From Cepaea nemoralis (Eukaryota > Mollusca > Gastropoda > Stylommatophora > Helicidae): a stretch of DNA of 64,000 nucleotides. Position 1 is the stretch's first letter; each line of letters starts with the position of its first letter. This document shows positions 30,655 through 41,889 of the stretch, in pieces. The translations under genes were made by a program, and so were the position numbers. The notes beneath the pieces are model-generated. The model saw only the letters and a program-made list of their open reading frames with translations, was not told where the DNA came from and searched no databases. Where the stretch lies: positions 431,001-495,000 of the forward strand of contig JACEFZ010022409.1 in NCBI GenBank assembly GCA_014155875.1, written 5' to 3'.

Positions 30655-31190
30655 TGAAGGGACATGGTCTTTTCTTGTATGCTTCACCTCCACACCGCAA
30701 GGTACAAGAGGAACAAGATGACATGATAATAAGAATGGTCTTTCAGTTCGTGGAAGAACAATTATCGCACAGCGGCCATTGCAAGAAAAAGCTTTTGGAG
30801 TTCCAAAAATTCGGATTTACATTGAGAAAAGAACAAATGTATGATTTTGCACAGATTGGAAACGACAATCACACGTCGCTAATGAGCGTAGAATCACGAC
30901 ATAAATAAGATGCATTAGAAGAGAATTAGAAGTTACGGGGGTAACCGTGAGAGGTAGAACTGGGAATGAGGAAATTAGAAGATGACTAAGTCTGAAACCA
31001 GTCATGCACTTCATTAAATAATAACAGATTAAATGGTTGGACCACCTTACACGAATGCTCTGATATAATCTGCCACAAGGAGCCACACTGAAGAAATACA
31101 ATGGATACAGAACAAGGTGAAGACCACGTAAAAGATGGAGTGATGGTATCAAGAACAACTTAGAGAAATGAATGCTTACTTACAAAAGTG
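30655..31190 (+). mobile_element. Two LINE 3' fragments
   Basis: At 30655-30725 there is a LINE tail (accgcaaggtacaagaggaa with a GATGA-like end) like that at 24300. At 30900-31190 there is decayed coding text with GNEEIR, IKWLDHL, YRTR and RPRKRWSDGI, the usual C-terminal end of GAT-tailed LINEs. Several stops. Confidence 0.65.
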
Positions 31191-31435
31191 CATCAGACAA
31201 CGCGCATAAAAAATCTTAACATCTCCCTCCAAACACTTTAGTAAGGTAAATGGAGGAAGAGAAGAAGGTAAAGAACAACAACAAGAATAAATAGAAAAAA
31301 AAATAAGCAGAACAAGAACAAGAAGAACAAGAACAAGATCTCACTTCCCTGTGTTTGAAGCCGTAGGACAAGACTGTAACAATCAGAGGCCTGCACACGG
31401 TATCTATAGGTAGAGCTGGACACGAGAAGTCTCCT
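31191..31435. other. Spacer, A-rich, no gene seen
   Basis: AAC/GAA-rich sequence without recognised features. Confidence 0.5.
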
Positions 31436-34400
31436 TTCACCAGCATGTTAGAGTGGCACAGTGGAAACAGATCCGACCTTTCACCAGCATGTTAGAGTGG
31501 CACAGTGGAAACAGATCCGACCTTTCACCAGCATGTTAGAGTGGCACAGTGGAAACAGATCCCACCTTTCACCAGCATGTTAGAGTGGCACAGTGGAAAC
31601 AGATCCGACCTTTCACCAGCATGTTAGAGTGGCACAGTGGAAACAGATCCGACCTTTCACCAGCATGTTAGAGTAGCACAGTGGAAACAGATCCGACCTT
31701 TCACCAGCATGTTAGAGTGGCACAGTGGAAACAGATCCGACCTTTCACCAGCATGTTAGAGTGGCACAGTGGAAACAGATCCCACCTTTCACCAGCATGT
31801 TAGAGTGGCACAGTGGAAACAGATCCGACCTTTCACCAGCATGTTAGAGTGGCACAGTGGAAACAGATCCCACCTTTCACCAGCATGTTAGAGTGGCACA
31901 GTGGAAACAGATCCCACCTTTCACCAGCATGTTAGAGTGGCACAGTGGAAACAGATCCGACCTTTCACCAGCATGTTAGAGTGGCACAGTGGAAACAGAT
32001 CCCACCTTTCACCAGCATGTTAGAGTGGCACAGTGGAAACAGATCCGACCTTTCACCAGCATGTTAGAGTGGCACAGTGGACACAGATCCGACCTTTCAC
32101 CAGCATGTTAGAGTGGCACAGTGGAAACAGATCCGACCTTTCACCAGCATGTTAGAGTGGCACAGTGGAAACAGATCCGACCTTTCACCAGCATGTTAGA
32201 GTGGCACAGTGGAAACAGATCCGACCTTTCACCAGCATGTTAGAGTGGCACAGTGGAAACAGATCCGACCTTTCACCAGCATGTTAGAGTGGCACAGTGG
32301 AAACAGATCCGACCTTTCACCAGCATGTTAGAGTGGCACAGTGGAAACAGATCCGACCTTTCACCAGCATGTTAGAGTGGCACAGTGGAAACAGATCCGA
32401 CCTTTCACCAGCATGTTAGAGTGGCACAGTGGAAACAGATCCGACCTTTCACCAGCATGTTAGAGTAGCACAGTGGAAACAGATCCACCTTTCACCAGCA
32501 TGTTAGAGTGGCACAGTGGAAACAGATCCGACCTTTCACCAGCATGTTAGAGTAGCACAGTGGAAACAGATCCGACCTTTCACCAGCATGTTAGAGTGGC
32601 ACAGTGAAACAGATCCCACCTTTCACCAGCATGTTAGAGTAGCACAGTGGAAACAGATCCCACCTTTCACCAGCATGTTAGAGTGGCACAGTGGAAACAG
32701 ATCCGACCTTTCACCAGCATGTTAGAGTAGCACAGTGGAAACAGATCCCACCTTTCACCAGCATGTTAGAGTGGCACAGTGGAAACAGATCCCACCTTTC
32801 ACCAGCATGTTAGAGTAGCACAGTGGAAACAGATCCCACCTTTCACCAGCATGTTAGAGTGGCACAGTGGAATCAGATCCCACCTTTCACCAGCATGTTA
32901 GAGTGGCACAGTGGAAACAGATCCGACCTTTTCACCAGCATGTTAGAGTGGCACAGTGGAAACAGATCCCACCTTTCACCAGCATGTTAGAGTGGCACAG
33001 TGGAAACAGATCCGACCTTTCACCAGCATGTTAGAGTGGCACAGTGGAAACAGATCCCACCTTTCACCAGCATGTTAGAGTGGCACAGTGGAAACAGATC
33101 CGACCTTTCACCAGCATGTTAGAGTGGCACAGTGGAAACAGATCCCACCTTTCACCAGCATGTTAGAGTGGCACAGTGGAAACAGATCCGACCTTTCACC
33201 AGCATGTTAGAGTGGCACAGTGGAAACAGATCCGACCTTTCACCAGCATGTTAGAGTAGCACAGTGGAAACAGATCCCACCTTTCACCAGCATGTTAGAG
33301 TAGCACAGTGGAAACAGATCCCACCTTTCACCAGCATGTTAGAGTGGCACAGTGGAAACAGATCCGACCTTTCACCAGCATGTTAGAGTAGCACAGTGGA
33401 AACAGATCCCACCTTTCACCAGCATGTTAGAGTGGCACAGTGGAAACAGATCCGACCTTTCACCAGCATGTTAGAGTGGCACAGTGGAAACAGATCCGAC
33501 CTTTCACAGCATGTTAGAGTAGCACAGTGGAAACAGATCCCACCTTTCACCAGCATGTTAGAGTGGCACAGTGGAAACAGATCCACCTTTCACCAGCATG
33601 TTAGAGTGGCACAGTGGAAACAGATCCCACCTTTCACCAGCATGTTAGAGTGGCACAGTGGAAACAGATCCCACCTTTCACCAGCATGTTAGAGTGGCAC
33701 AGTGGAAACAGATCCCACCTTTCACCAGCATGTTAGAGTGGCACAGTGGAAACAGATCCCACCTTTCACCAGCATGTTAGAGTGGCACAGTGGAAACAGA
33801 TCCCACCTTTCACCAGCATGTTAGAGTAGCACAGTGGAAACAGATCCGACCTTTCACCAGCATGTTAGAGTAGCACAGTGGAAACAGATCCCACCTTTCA
33901 CCAGCATGTTAGAGTGGCACAGTGGAAACAGATCCCACCTTTCACCAGCATGTTAGAGTGGCACAGTGGAAACAGATCCACCTTTCACCAGCATGTTAGA
34001 GTGGCACAGTGGAAACAGATCCCACCTTTCACCAGCATGTTAGAGTGGCACAGTGGAAACAGATCCCACCTTTCACCAGCATGTTAGAGTGGCACAGTGG
34101 AAACAGATCCCACCTTTCACCAGCATGTTAGAGTAGCACAGTGGAAAACAGATCCGACCTTTCACCAGCATGTTAGAGTAGCACAGTGGAAAACAGATCC
34201 GACCTTTCACCAGCATGTTAGAGTAGCACAGTGGAAACAGATCCGACCTTTCACCAGCATGTTAGAGTAGCACAGTGGAAACAGATCCCACCTTTCACCA
34301 GCATGTTAGAGTGGCACAGTGGAAACAGATCCCACTTTCACCAGCATGTTAGAGTGGCACAGTGGAAACAGATCCGACCTTTCACCAGCATGTTAGAGTA

Positions 34401-34470
34401 GCACAGTGGAAACAGATCCGACCTTTCACCAGCATGTTAGAGTAGCACAGTGGAAACAGATCCGACCTTT
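31436..34470 (+). repeat. 44-bp satellite, about 69 copies
   Basis: Unit begins ttagagtggcacagtggaaa. Nearly all variation is at two positions (gtggc/gtagc and ccgacc/cccacc) plus rare single-base gains or losses. With 44 not divisible by 3, frames cycle and are cut by the tag stop in the gtagc form, leaving only short frames. No gene. Confidence 0.96.
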
Positions 34471-34539
34471 TAACATCTTTAAGAGAAATTTACTACCGAA
34501 AAACGTCTGCAATTTTATACGTGTGTTCATGCTAAACTA

Positions 34540-34735
34540 ATGGGTGCATACAACACCAACCAGTGACTGGTTACACATGTGTTCATGGGTGTATACAACA
34601 CTAACCATTGAGTGGTTTAACATGTGTTCATTGGTGTATACAGCATTAACCATTAAGTGGTTTAACATGTGTTCATGCTATACTAATGGGTGTACACAGC
34701 ACTATCCATTGACTGGTTACAGATGTGCTCAACAA
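34540..34735 (+). repeat. 45-bp tandem repeat, about 4 diverged copies
   Basis: Copies contain gtgtatacaacactaaccat, then gtggtttaacatgtgttcat, with 10-20 percent differences. Confidence 0.85.
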
Positions 34736-34884
34736 CACGTCAGGATGTCTCGGAACTCCTTCAGAGTGGTGGTCGGCTAGTTTGGCTCTCATCTCGCGCT
34801 TTCTGTCCAGGTGGACATGAAGACAATCAATTCTCACCTGGCTGCAATTCCAAATGTCATAACCCGTCTGTTGCAGTGTGTAGA

Positions 34885-35356
34885 CGTCATCATCATCATT
34901 ATCGTCGTCATCATCATCAATATCATCATCAATATCATCAATATCATCCACTTTTGTCGTCAAGCGTCTTGGGAGGGGGGAAGGGGGGTGGGAATAGTTG
35001 ATGCTCCAGCGCCCGATGAGTGGCACTGGATAGTCTCATTACATGAGACTGCACATTGTCTTTGATGTCGTCTATCCACGTTCTTCTCGGGCGTCATCTT
35101 GCTCTGGTAGCAGATCTTCTTTGATGTAACGTCAGTGCTGGTAGTTGATAGTGTTGCATTCTAACGAGATGGTCAAACCATTTGATCTTCTTCCTTTCAA
35201 TATTTGTGGCACAAGGTGTTGATCCCACTGTCTGTCTGATAACATCATTTCTAATTCGGTCTCGGATTTGTCTTTTCTATTGGCAGCTCTTCCCAAGCAT
35301 CTCGTCTCGCAGGTCTTGATTATGCGAAAGTGTGAATTGGATAATGTCCAAGTATA
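34885..35356 (-). mobile_element. LINE 3' end with ATC/GAT tail
   Basis: The minus strand encodes LDIIQFTLSHNQDLRDEMLG, then DRIRNDVIRQTVGSTPC, KKIKWFDHL and WRPRRTWIDDIKDN, matching the copy at 12664-13571. The 3' tail is (GAT)n. This copy has no AT/GA expansion, so it serves as the reference for that one. Confidence 0.8.
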
Positions 35357-35458
35357 GTGGATTCTTCTTCTTCTTCTTCTTCTTCTTCTTCTTCTTCTTC
35401 TTCTTCTTCTTCTTCTTCTTCTTCTTCTTCTTCTTCTTCTTCTTCTTCTTCTTCTTCT
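35357..35458. repeat. TTC microsatellite
   Basis: About 34 perfect copies of ttc, immediately before SINE C. A second ttc run (35869-35901) follows it, so the SINE sits in, or seeded, the tract. Confidence 0.95.
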
Positions 35459-35868
35459 ATGGGGGTTGAGTGGTCTCGAGGTATGGTGTCCGCCTCGAGT
35501 GCTGGAGGTCCCAGGTTCAGGCCCCGGTGAAGACCGAGTTTTGTTTAAAAAATCCACCTGGACTTCCAGTAATAAAATTTCCCCTGGTCTCTGGGTAGTG
35601 AGATCGGACGCCCGTGTGTATTGTTGCGCACGTAAAGAATCCCTTGGCAGTTGGAAATCGAAAAAGTGTAGCCTAACGGCGCTGCCCGGGCAAAATTTCG
35701 AGTTAAAAATCTACCCAAAGTATTTCAGGATCCTCGCCGATGCAACGGAGTTCGTGCATTGAGCTGAGTTTCTCCAGACTCAGGTTTGAGTTAGGAGGAA
35801 AACGGAGCACCTATGGGTTAAACCGTGTGCCGTGATGTTGATCCAACGACTAAACAAACTAAACTAAA
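35459..35868 (+). repeat. SINE family C, full-length copy
   Basis: The tRNA-like head has an A box near gggttgagtggtctcgagg and a B box in ggttcaggcccc. A long body follows with cgcacgtaaagaatcccttg, ggcgctgcccgggcaaaatt and tgagctgagtttctccagac. The end is cggagcacctatgggttaaa and ccgtgatgttgatccaacg. A 3' fragment is found inverted at 10097-10181. Confidence 0.8.
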
Positions 35869-35901
35869 CAATCTTCTTCTTCTTCTTCTTCTTCTTCTTC
35901 T

Positions 35902-36383
35902 ACCTAACCACTTCACCACGAATCCTCCATCAGTATTAGTGACAACAACAGCAGCAGCAGTTGCAGTAGACGTGGTTGTAACAGCAGGTGGCGAATCTGA
36001 AGAAACAAGAAGAACAGAAGTAGAATGTAGTCCTAAAGTAATACATTCTCTCACTTCTAACAAACAACAAACAGGTCTGTCGGATATAATGCTCATAGGG
36101 AGGAACAACCTCTCGCTAACAACTCACTTCATTGAACTAAACACGGTTCCTGCAGAGATCGCCACAGGGAATGACCAATATATTCTAATTAAAATTCTCC
36201 CCGTCGCCTTCCATATTCATGTCAGGCAATATTGTAATGATGTCGTTTTCCCATTCATCACGATGCCATAGTGTTTTCGACTCGTTCAACCCTCGGAAAA
36301 GACAGAAAGTAAACCGGTTAAACACACGGGAATGGAAAGAAAGTATTCCCTCACATCCCCCTCAGAAATAGTTTCTGTTCCCG
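35902..36383. other. Unassigned; one 148-codon frame, not supported
   Basis: The plus-strand frame 35825-36271 starts inside SINE C, passes a Leu run from the TTC repeat and continues through unrecognised sequence. Without homologue, splice or start evidence I do not call a gene. Confidence 0.5.
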
Positions 36384-36399
36384 TTGGCACATTTTATTT

Positions 36400-36617
36400 C
36401 GGAAATTAATGACATCGTGTCCGTCCGTCCTTCCGTCGCCTCTCTCCAACTCCTCCTTCCGATCTTCCGTCCATCTGCCTGTCTGCCTACGTTCCTTGAT
36501 ATCTGTCTTGTCTGCCTGAGTATCAGATTATCCGTCTGTCTGCCAACCTGCCTACCAGACTGTCTGACTGTTCACAAGTATGCCTGTGTGTCTGTCCGTG
36601 GGTTATCCTGTTCATTC

Positions 36618-36685
<68 letters not shown>

Positions 36686-36700
36686 TCCCCTCCCTTTCTG
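36400..36700. repeat. Pyrimidine-rich region and CT microsatellite
   Basis: CTGC/CTGT-rich stretch ending in about 65 bp of perfect (CT)n. It forms the left flank of the LTR element. Confidence 0.9.
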
Positions 36701-36706
36701 ACTGGC

Positions 36707-38286
36707 TGTCCTATGTTAAAATCCCGAGAGAAGACTGGACTCAACAAGCACATCTTTAAACTTATTATCTGTTGGGATTATTGACTGACTTTGGTCTACA
36801 CTCCTCTCTTCTGTCTTCCCTTCCATATATCTATTTCTTTCTCTCTCTCTATTATTCCCTCAGCACATACTCCGACAACAGTTCCTTTCAACGATAAGAT
36901 AAAAGATTTATTAATAAAAACTATGTCTGGTGTATGTATGGATATTGTCTATGTAGTTTGTATGTTCTTCTAGTGTGGCTGCCAGATAAGATGTTGATAG
37001 ATAGTCTCCGTGGTTTCTCTCGTCTCTTCTCTCAGCTAGAGTACAGGACATGACATAGATACAGAACGGTCTCACCCTGACAGCTCCGTCTGCTTGAGTC
37101 GGTAGATATATCCGTTTTTTGTAATGAAAAATGTTCACCACTGTATGAATGTATTTAACCCGATCACCATATGCTGTCAGCGTAAACTGAATGGTTGTTA
37201 TTATCTTATAGCGTTCTTAATTCCATCCTGGAAAACACATCGAGTTTCTATTGTTCTCTATTTTTGTCCTGTAAAAGTTCTACACTTAATTGATATAGGC
37301 ACTTTGTATGCACCTTGCAACTCTACGATACTGAGTAATTTGAGTCTTTTTTCTTTAGTTTGGATGATCTCTATTTTCCATTCTCTGTCCTCCTGACTTA
37401 TTAAGATGCCACTTCTTTTCCTTCCTTTCTTATGCACAAGTGTCGTGCTTTATTACTTTAAAGTGCTTTCTTGTGGATTATCAACACTGGGTGATCTTGA
37501 CCACAGCCATCTGTGTAATCTCTTAGTTGATAAGTCCCGCACTGGTATGGAAACCTGTGTGATATACATTTAATAATGAGATCTGTGTCTGCTTCCTCTT
37601 CCCTCCTATGTGAGTGTCTTTTCCTCCAGCCGAAATGAAAAGGCTTCCGAAAAAACCCACTCTGACATAGGATAGAAGATTCACCTAATCGTCTATACTA
37701 TTCCTACTAATAGAAAGTAATGTTAAATGCACTTCACGCACATCTATATTCATATCCTAAACTATATCTAATATCTTTATACCTTATTTAGGCATCTATG
37801 TTCCTGGAATCGAAATAACACTTAGCGAATAACACACTATTATCCCCTCTTTCCATCATTAGGGACGTGTATTTCTATTCCCACTCAAGAACATATCTCC
37901 TTCAGGTCAGTTTGGAACACACACTAACTTTACACAAAGAATTGACCCTCTTTATATCGGTCATTTCTGCCGCATAGTCCTTGACATTGCTGGACACCTC
38001 ACATCCAGACTGCATTATCATTGATTAGTGGAAAATTACCGCTCTGAACCGTTTCCATTCTTCATACATTCAGACCGCAATATGCTATCCAATAATGCTG
38101 TCTGCCTTTGTTGCAAACCCATTTTTCCACGCGACAGGTTACCTGTACTGTTGGCCTCCTTCTGGGGCTTGACCTAGAAACTCATGCGCCTGGTCACTCC
38201 TTTGTTGGTTAACCCTTTTCCTACCTGGTTAGTCGGGTATACAGTCGTCCATCTGGGAATCGTTAACTCTTCAGTATTTCACTACA
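36707..38286 (-). repeat. 3' LTR (left copy)
   Basis: 1580 bp, TG...CA ends on the coding strand. It contains a minus-strand AATAAA near 36909-36914, a possible polyadenylation signal, repeated at the same place in the other LTR. The short frames of 60-90 codons in it are duplicated exactly in the other LTR and show no domain. Confidence 0.93.
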
Positions 38287-38300
38287 GAGGCCCCCTCTTA
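38287..38300 (-). other. Polypurine tract
   Basis: Minus strand taagagggggcctc, directly abutting the first base of the 3' LTR, where the plus-strand primer of an LTR element is expected. Confidence 0.8.
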
Positions 38301-38359
38301 AGAGATTAGACCGCGTCGAATCTTTCTCACTGTAGGTTTGATTCCCATGATCCACAACC

Positions 38360-38458
38360 CTAGTCTTCTTCCTCCGGAGCTGGATGTCTGGATATCAAAT
38401 CCGCTCCTACATTCTCCTTACCAAGGATGTATTCCATTGTGAAGTCCAGTTGCAGCAA
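38360..38458 (-). pseudogene. RNase H C-terminal remnant
   Basis: The minus strand encodes LLQLDFTMEYILGKENV followed by GADLISRHPAPEEED and a stop. The Y-x-x-G-K-E-N-x-x-A-D-x-(L/I)-S-R pattern is the well-known C-terminal tether of Ty3/gypsy RNase H. It lies 150 bp downstream of the ORF stop and 60 bp before the polypurine tract, so RNase H was the last pol domain in the parent element. It has no start codon in frame and is a leftover, not a gene. Confidence 0.85.
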
Positions 38459-38607
38459 CAACGTCCATCACATCCACCGTGCGTTGAGCTTCTGCTAAGT
38501 CGCTATTAACATCACGTGTTGATGATATGATTGGATCCTCACATTGCTCATCTCATTATCCAGTAGGCGCTCTAATTGACACCCTACTATACTACTAACG
38601 ACTGAAA

Positions 38608-41370
38608 CTAGTGTTGGCTCCTCGCTCCTGTACGTTCAGTCGACCTACTTTCGACTTGCGTCAGCGACGGCTCACAATACAGACGGATTGTCCCATCCTG
38701 ATTGTAACACTGCTTCCATGTCCTCTTGGTTTCCCCCGGTTTTTCCTCTGGGGATGTTCCGCCTCGTCCTCGTCGGACCGAGTCGTCTTTCCCAAACCTC
38801 CTGGGCTTTTGCTTCCAGGACCATCTTGGGCGATGTTGTATCTGGTCAGCCAATCTTTGGTTGGAGTCCTGGGTAATTCTCGCTTTTCCCGACGTTACCC
38901 ACCCCTTCTGAACTTGGTTACCGATGAAACTTTCACTCTTGTCCTTTCCCTGACTTGTGATTTCCCTCCTCCTGTCGTTGGGTAAATCTGACCTATCACG
39001 TACTGTCCCATAGGCCCTCCTATGTTGTACTGGCGATCTCTGGTCTTCGTCTGGACTGGTAACCTTTGTCCTAATGGCTGCCATCACCATAAAGTGCGAA
39101 GCTTTGCTCCCGGATCTCTCCTCATATTTCCTAATGAGATGTCTAGGGAGATTTTTCTTCTCTTCCCCGATCCGTATTTTGTAGATGTTCTTGGACACCA
39201 CCTTTTCCACAGGATAAGGTCCTTTCCATCCTACTTGGAGTATATTGGTCTCTGCTGGACTCCACACTTCCACTTTGTCTTCCACTTTAAGAGCTAGTTT
39301 CCTCTTAATTCGCTTGTTGGGTGGTGCTCTCTGGCACTCCGAACAAGACTTCACCCACCGGTGTACATCTCCGGTCATTCCTGGCCAGCAATAATGGCCG
39401 GATATTTTCTGCAAGGTCTCTCTGACACCCATATGTCGATTCTCGCCTATGATGTGTCCACTCTGAAGAATATGAGGACGGTGGGTCTCTGGAACCACCC
39501 ACTGCTCATGCAGGTTATCTCCCCTCCCAGCTCTCCGATAGAGTAGTTGATTCTTCAGAAAGTACTGTCCCCGTTCTGGTGGCTCAGCACTTCTTTGCAG
39601 CTTCCTGTAGCAAGGATGCAACGTAGTATCCTTCCTCTGGGCAGTATGCAATTCTCCTATCCCTGAGTTGTCGCATATTGTCTCTGCCTCTTTTTCCTTC
39701 CCTTGAGATCCACTGACTACTGTTCCCTGTTGGGCTGGCTGTTTGGGCATCCCCAAAAAGACATATTTCGTGCCAATGATCATTGGAAATAAGGAGTCAG
39801 ATAATACAGCAGCTGGAATAATGCCCGTGACGTACCTGGATTTAATCTCCACCTTGGCGATTGGCAGCGTCATGGTAACAGCACTCCTCATTGCCGGCTG
39901 TATCTCTATGGTCTCCCCTGTAAATTGGTCTGGGCTTACCAAGCTGGCGTCCACCACCGCTTCCCCATCCAAACCGGTATCGTAGAGACAAGCAACCTGC
40001 TGGCCATTGACTTCAATAAGTTCAACCACAGGTGGTCTCTCTTGGTCCTGAGTGTCTTTCATCTCCTTGACCGTTTCCTTGCCTTCCTCTTTTGATTCCT
40101 CGAGGTTGGTTATGCAATTGGCGTGTTTGGCCTTGCATCTGCAGTCCACAGTATTATGTGTTGTCGACTGGCAGTGAGTGCACCCTGTTCCCTTCCTAGG
40201 TTTCCGTGTGTCCTTTTTGTTCCTTTCTCCTTCGCCGACCTCAGCCTTGTCTGTGATCACCGATGTAGGAATCACTTTGCATGCTGCGAAGTAAGAACTT
40301 TTAGGTTTCGATCTGCAGTCTTTTGTGTTGTGGGAGGCCGCCTTACAAAATGAACACCACTTTTCAGACCACTGTCGTTTCGCTTGAGAATTCGAGGTGC
40401 TCTGGTTTCCTACCTTCACCTTCTCTGAACTCTCCTCTGTGTGCTTTATATAAGGTTCCCCTTTTTCTCCTTCCCAGTTTTTATGTTTCTTTTTCTCTGG
40501 TTTCTCCTGACCTTTGGTTTGTGTACTTAGTTCCTCAGTTTCACCATGTACTTCCACGAATCGTTCCGCCAGCTTATTCACCACATCAATCCGTTCCGCC
40601 CCTTGTTCTCCCAAGAAGGTTCTGAGAGGTTTCGACATTTGCTTTCGCATTTGGTCTACCACCATCATCTCTTCGAGACTCTCATAATCCCTCGTGAATT
40701 CTGCCAAGTCCATCCATTTCTGGAGATAGGATTTCAGCCTCAGACTGTAGGCGGCGAATAGTTCTCCCGGCTCTCGTCTAGACGATCTAAACTTCTTCCT
40801 ATACGTTTGTGCGGTTATGTCAAAATGTTTCATCAAAGCTGCTTTTAATTCCTCGTAATTATTTTCCTGTCCTGGTGGTAAGCGTGTGTACACTTCAAAT
40901 CCCGAACCGATTAAACCCTGGGATAGTTTAAGAGCCCATCTGCTCCGATCCAGCCCCATAGCGACTGACATTGCTTCGAAACGAGATGCGTACTGGTCAA
41001 AGCGTTCCTTAGACTGATCGTAGACAGCTAAGGGAAACTTCATGGCATGGTAACCATGTCCACTCATATGGGTTGCACCAGGTGAAGAAGAATTTCCTTC
41101 CACTCCATCTATTTCTCCCTTAGTTTGTGTCTTGAGCTCCAGTTCTCGCATGCGGTATTCATGTTCTCTGATCTTCGTGGCTTCCTCTGCTTCCAACTGG
41201 GCCTTACGCTCCTCCCTTTCTGCTTCCAACTGGGTCTTTCGCTCTTCTCGTTCCGCTTGACGAATCTCTCGCTCTCTTTCTTGTATGTAATCAGTTAAGT
41301 CTGAACCAGCCAACCCAATTTCCTCTCCGTTTGCCCTAAGTTCTGCTGTAGTTAGTTTGGGAGTGGCCAT
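38608..41370 (-). CDS. Gag-protease-integrase-ends polyprotein (920 aa)
   Basis: Starts at an ATG. Domains in order: charged coiled coil (about 30-82); SCAN-like Gag capsid region (about 110-275); two CCHC knuckles, C339-C342-H347-C352 and C397-C400-H405-C410; aspartic protease with YDTG (active D464) and the later IIGTKYV turn near 531-537; a linker; integrase zinc-binding H639-H646-C676-C679 followed by CQ; integrase C-terminal domain (about 694-750) with GWKGPYPVEKV; then about 165 basic residues without recognised domain. The catalytic D-D-E core between zinc-binding and C-terminal domains is missing (jump at about 685-695), as are RT and RNase H. The frame is fully intact, which suggests selection or extreme youth. 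Expected product: virus-like particle protein able to self-process, with RT and integrase supplied in trans. Confidence 0.9.
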   Translation of the reverse strand: MATPKLTTAELRANGEEIGLAGSDLTDYIQEREREIRQAEREERKTQLEAEREERKAQLEAEEATKIREHEYRMRELELKTQTKGEIDGVEGNSSSPGATHMSGHGYHAMKFPLAVYDQSKERFDQYASRFEAMSVAMGLDRSRWALKLSQGLIGSGFEVYTRLPPGQENNYEELKAALMKHFDITAQTYRKKFRSSRREPGELFAAYSLRLKSYLQKWMDLAEFTRDYESLEEMMVVDQMRKQMSKPLRTFLGEQGAERIDVVNKLAERFVEVHGETEELSTQTKGQEKPEKKKHKNWEGEKGEPYIKHTEESSEKVKVGNQSTSNSQAKRQWSEKWCSFCKAASHNTKDCRSKPKSSYFAACKVIPTSVITDKAEVGEGERNKKDTRKPRKGTGCTHCQSTTHNTVDCRCKAKHANCITNLEESKEEGKETVKEMKDTQDQERPPVVELIEVNGQQVACLYDTGLDGEAVVDASLVSPDQFTGETIEIQPAMRSAVTMTLPIAKVEIKSRYVTGIIPAAVLSDSLFPMIIGTKYVFLGMPKQPAQQGTVVSGSQGKEKEAETICDNSGIGELHTAQRKDTTLHPCYRKLQRSAEPPERGQYFLKNQLLYRRAGRGDNLHEQWVVPETHRPHILQSGHIIGENRHMGVRETLQKISGHYCWPGMTGDVHRWVKSCSECQRAPPNKRIKRKLALKVEDKVEVWSPAETNILQVGWKGPYPVEKVVSKNIYKIRIGEEKKNLPRHLIRKYEERSGSKASHFMVMAAIRTKVTSPDEDQRSPVQHRRAYGTVRDRSDLPNDRRREITSQGKDKSESFIGNQVQKGWVTSGKARITQDSNQRLADQIQHRPRWSWKQKPRRFGKDDSVRRGRGGTSPEEKPGETKRTWKQCYNQDGTIRLYCEPSLTQVESRSTERTGARSQH

Positions 41371-41889
41371 AGTTAAAGCAGGTAAGTCAGCACGTTGAGT
41401 AAAGACACCTCAAAGCAGTAAAGAATACTCACTATAAACCGATAATCTACCTAGAACCTATATCATTTATCTATATCTATTACTTATTATAAATCTCCAA
41501 CACCACACAGTACATCACAACCACTCTCTCATCCACAAGAGGAGATATAGGATAAAGACTTATGTAGACGTGTGACCGTGTGACTAGGTATGTAATGTCT
41601 CTTACCACCTATCCACAATCACTCTGTCTGGAACTTTCTCACTGTAAAGTCACCAGCATTAATGAAATGTTTCTACCATAAATGTAATGGCACCATATAT
41701 CCAATGGACGTCCTTCCATTAAAAGTCATCAATGTATACTTCTATTTATTCCAATCAGTATGTCCCAACATGTAGGTACTCCGCTATGCCTGTGCCAATA
41801 TGCAAGTACCCCTTTATTCATATGCCATGTTATGCATTCAGGTCATATGAGTATAATGTATGTACGTATCCCGCTCGCTCCACCAATTA
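41371..41889 (-). other. 5' leader with candidate primer-binding site
   Basis: On the minus strand the 5' LTR end (..ggaca) is followed by taat and then tggtggagcgagcgggatac. A primer-binding site starts with TGG, so this is the candidate, four bases from the LTR. The tRNA was not assigned. The rest of the 519-bp leader would hold packaging signals; none can be read by eye. Confidence 0.6.

Noticed and set aside
35825..36271. 148-codon frame as an exon
   Set aside because: Starts in SINE C, crosses a TTC repeat, and shows no domain.
36791..37396. Small LTR frames as accessory genes
   Set aside because: Present identically in both LTRs as expected from duplication; short and without motifs.
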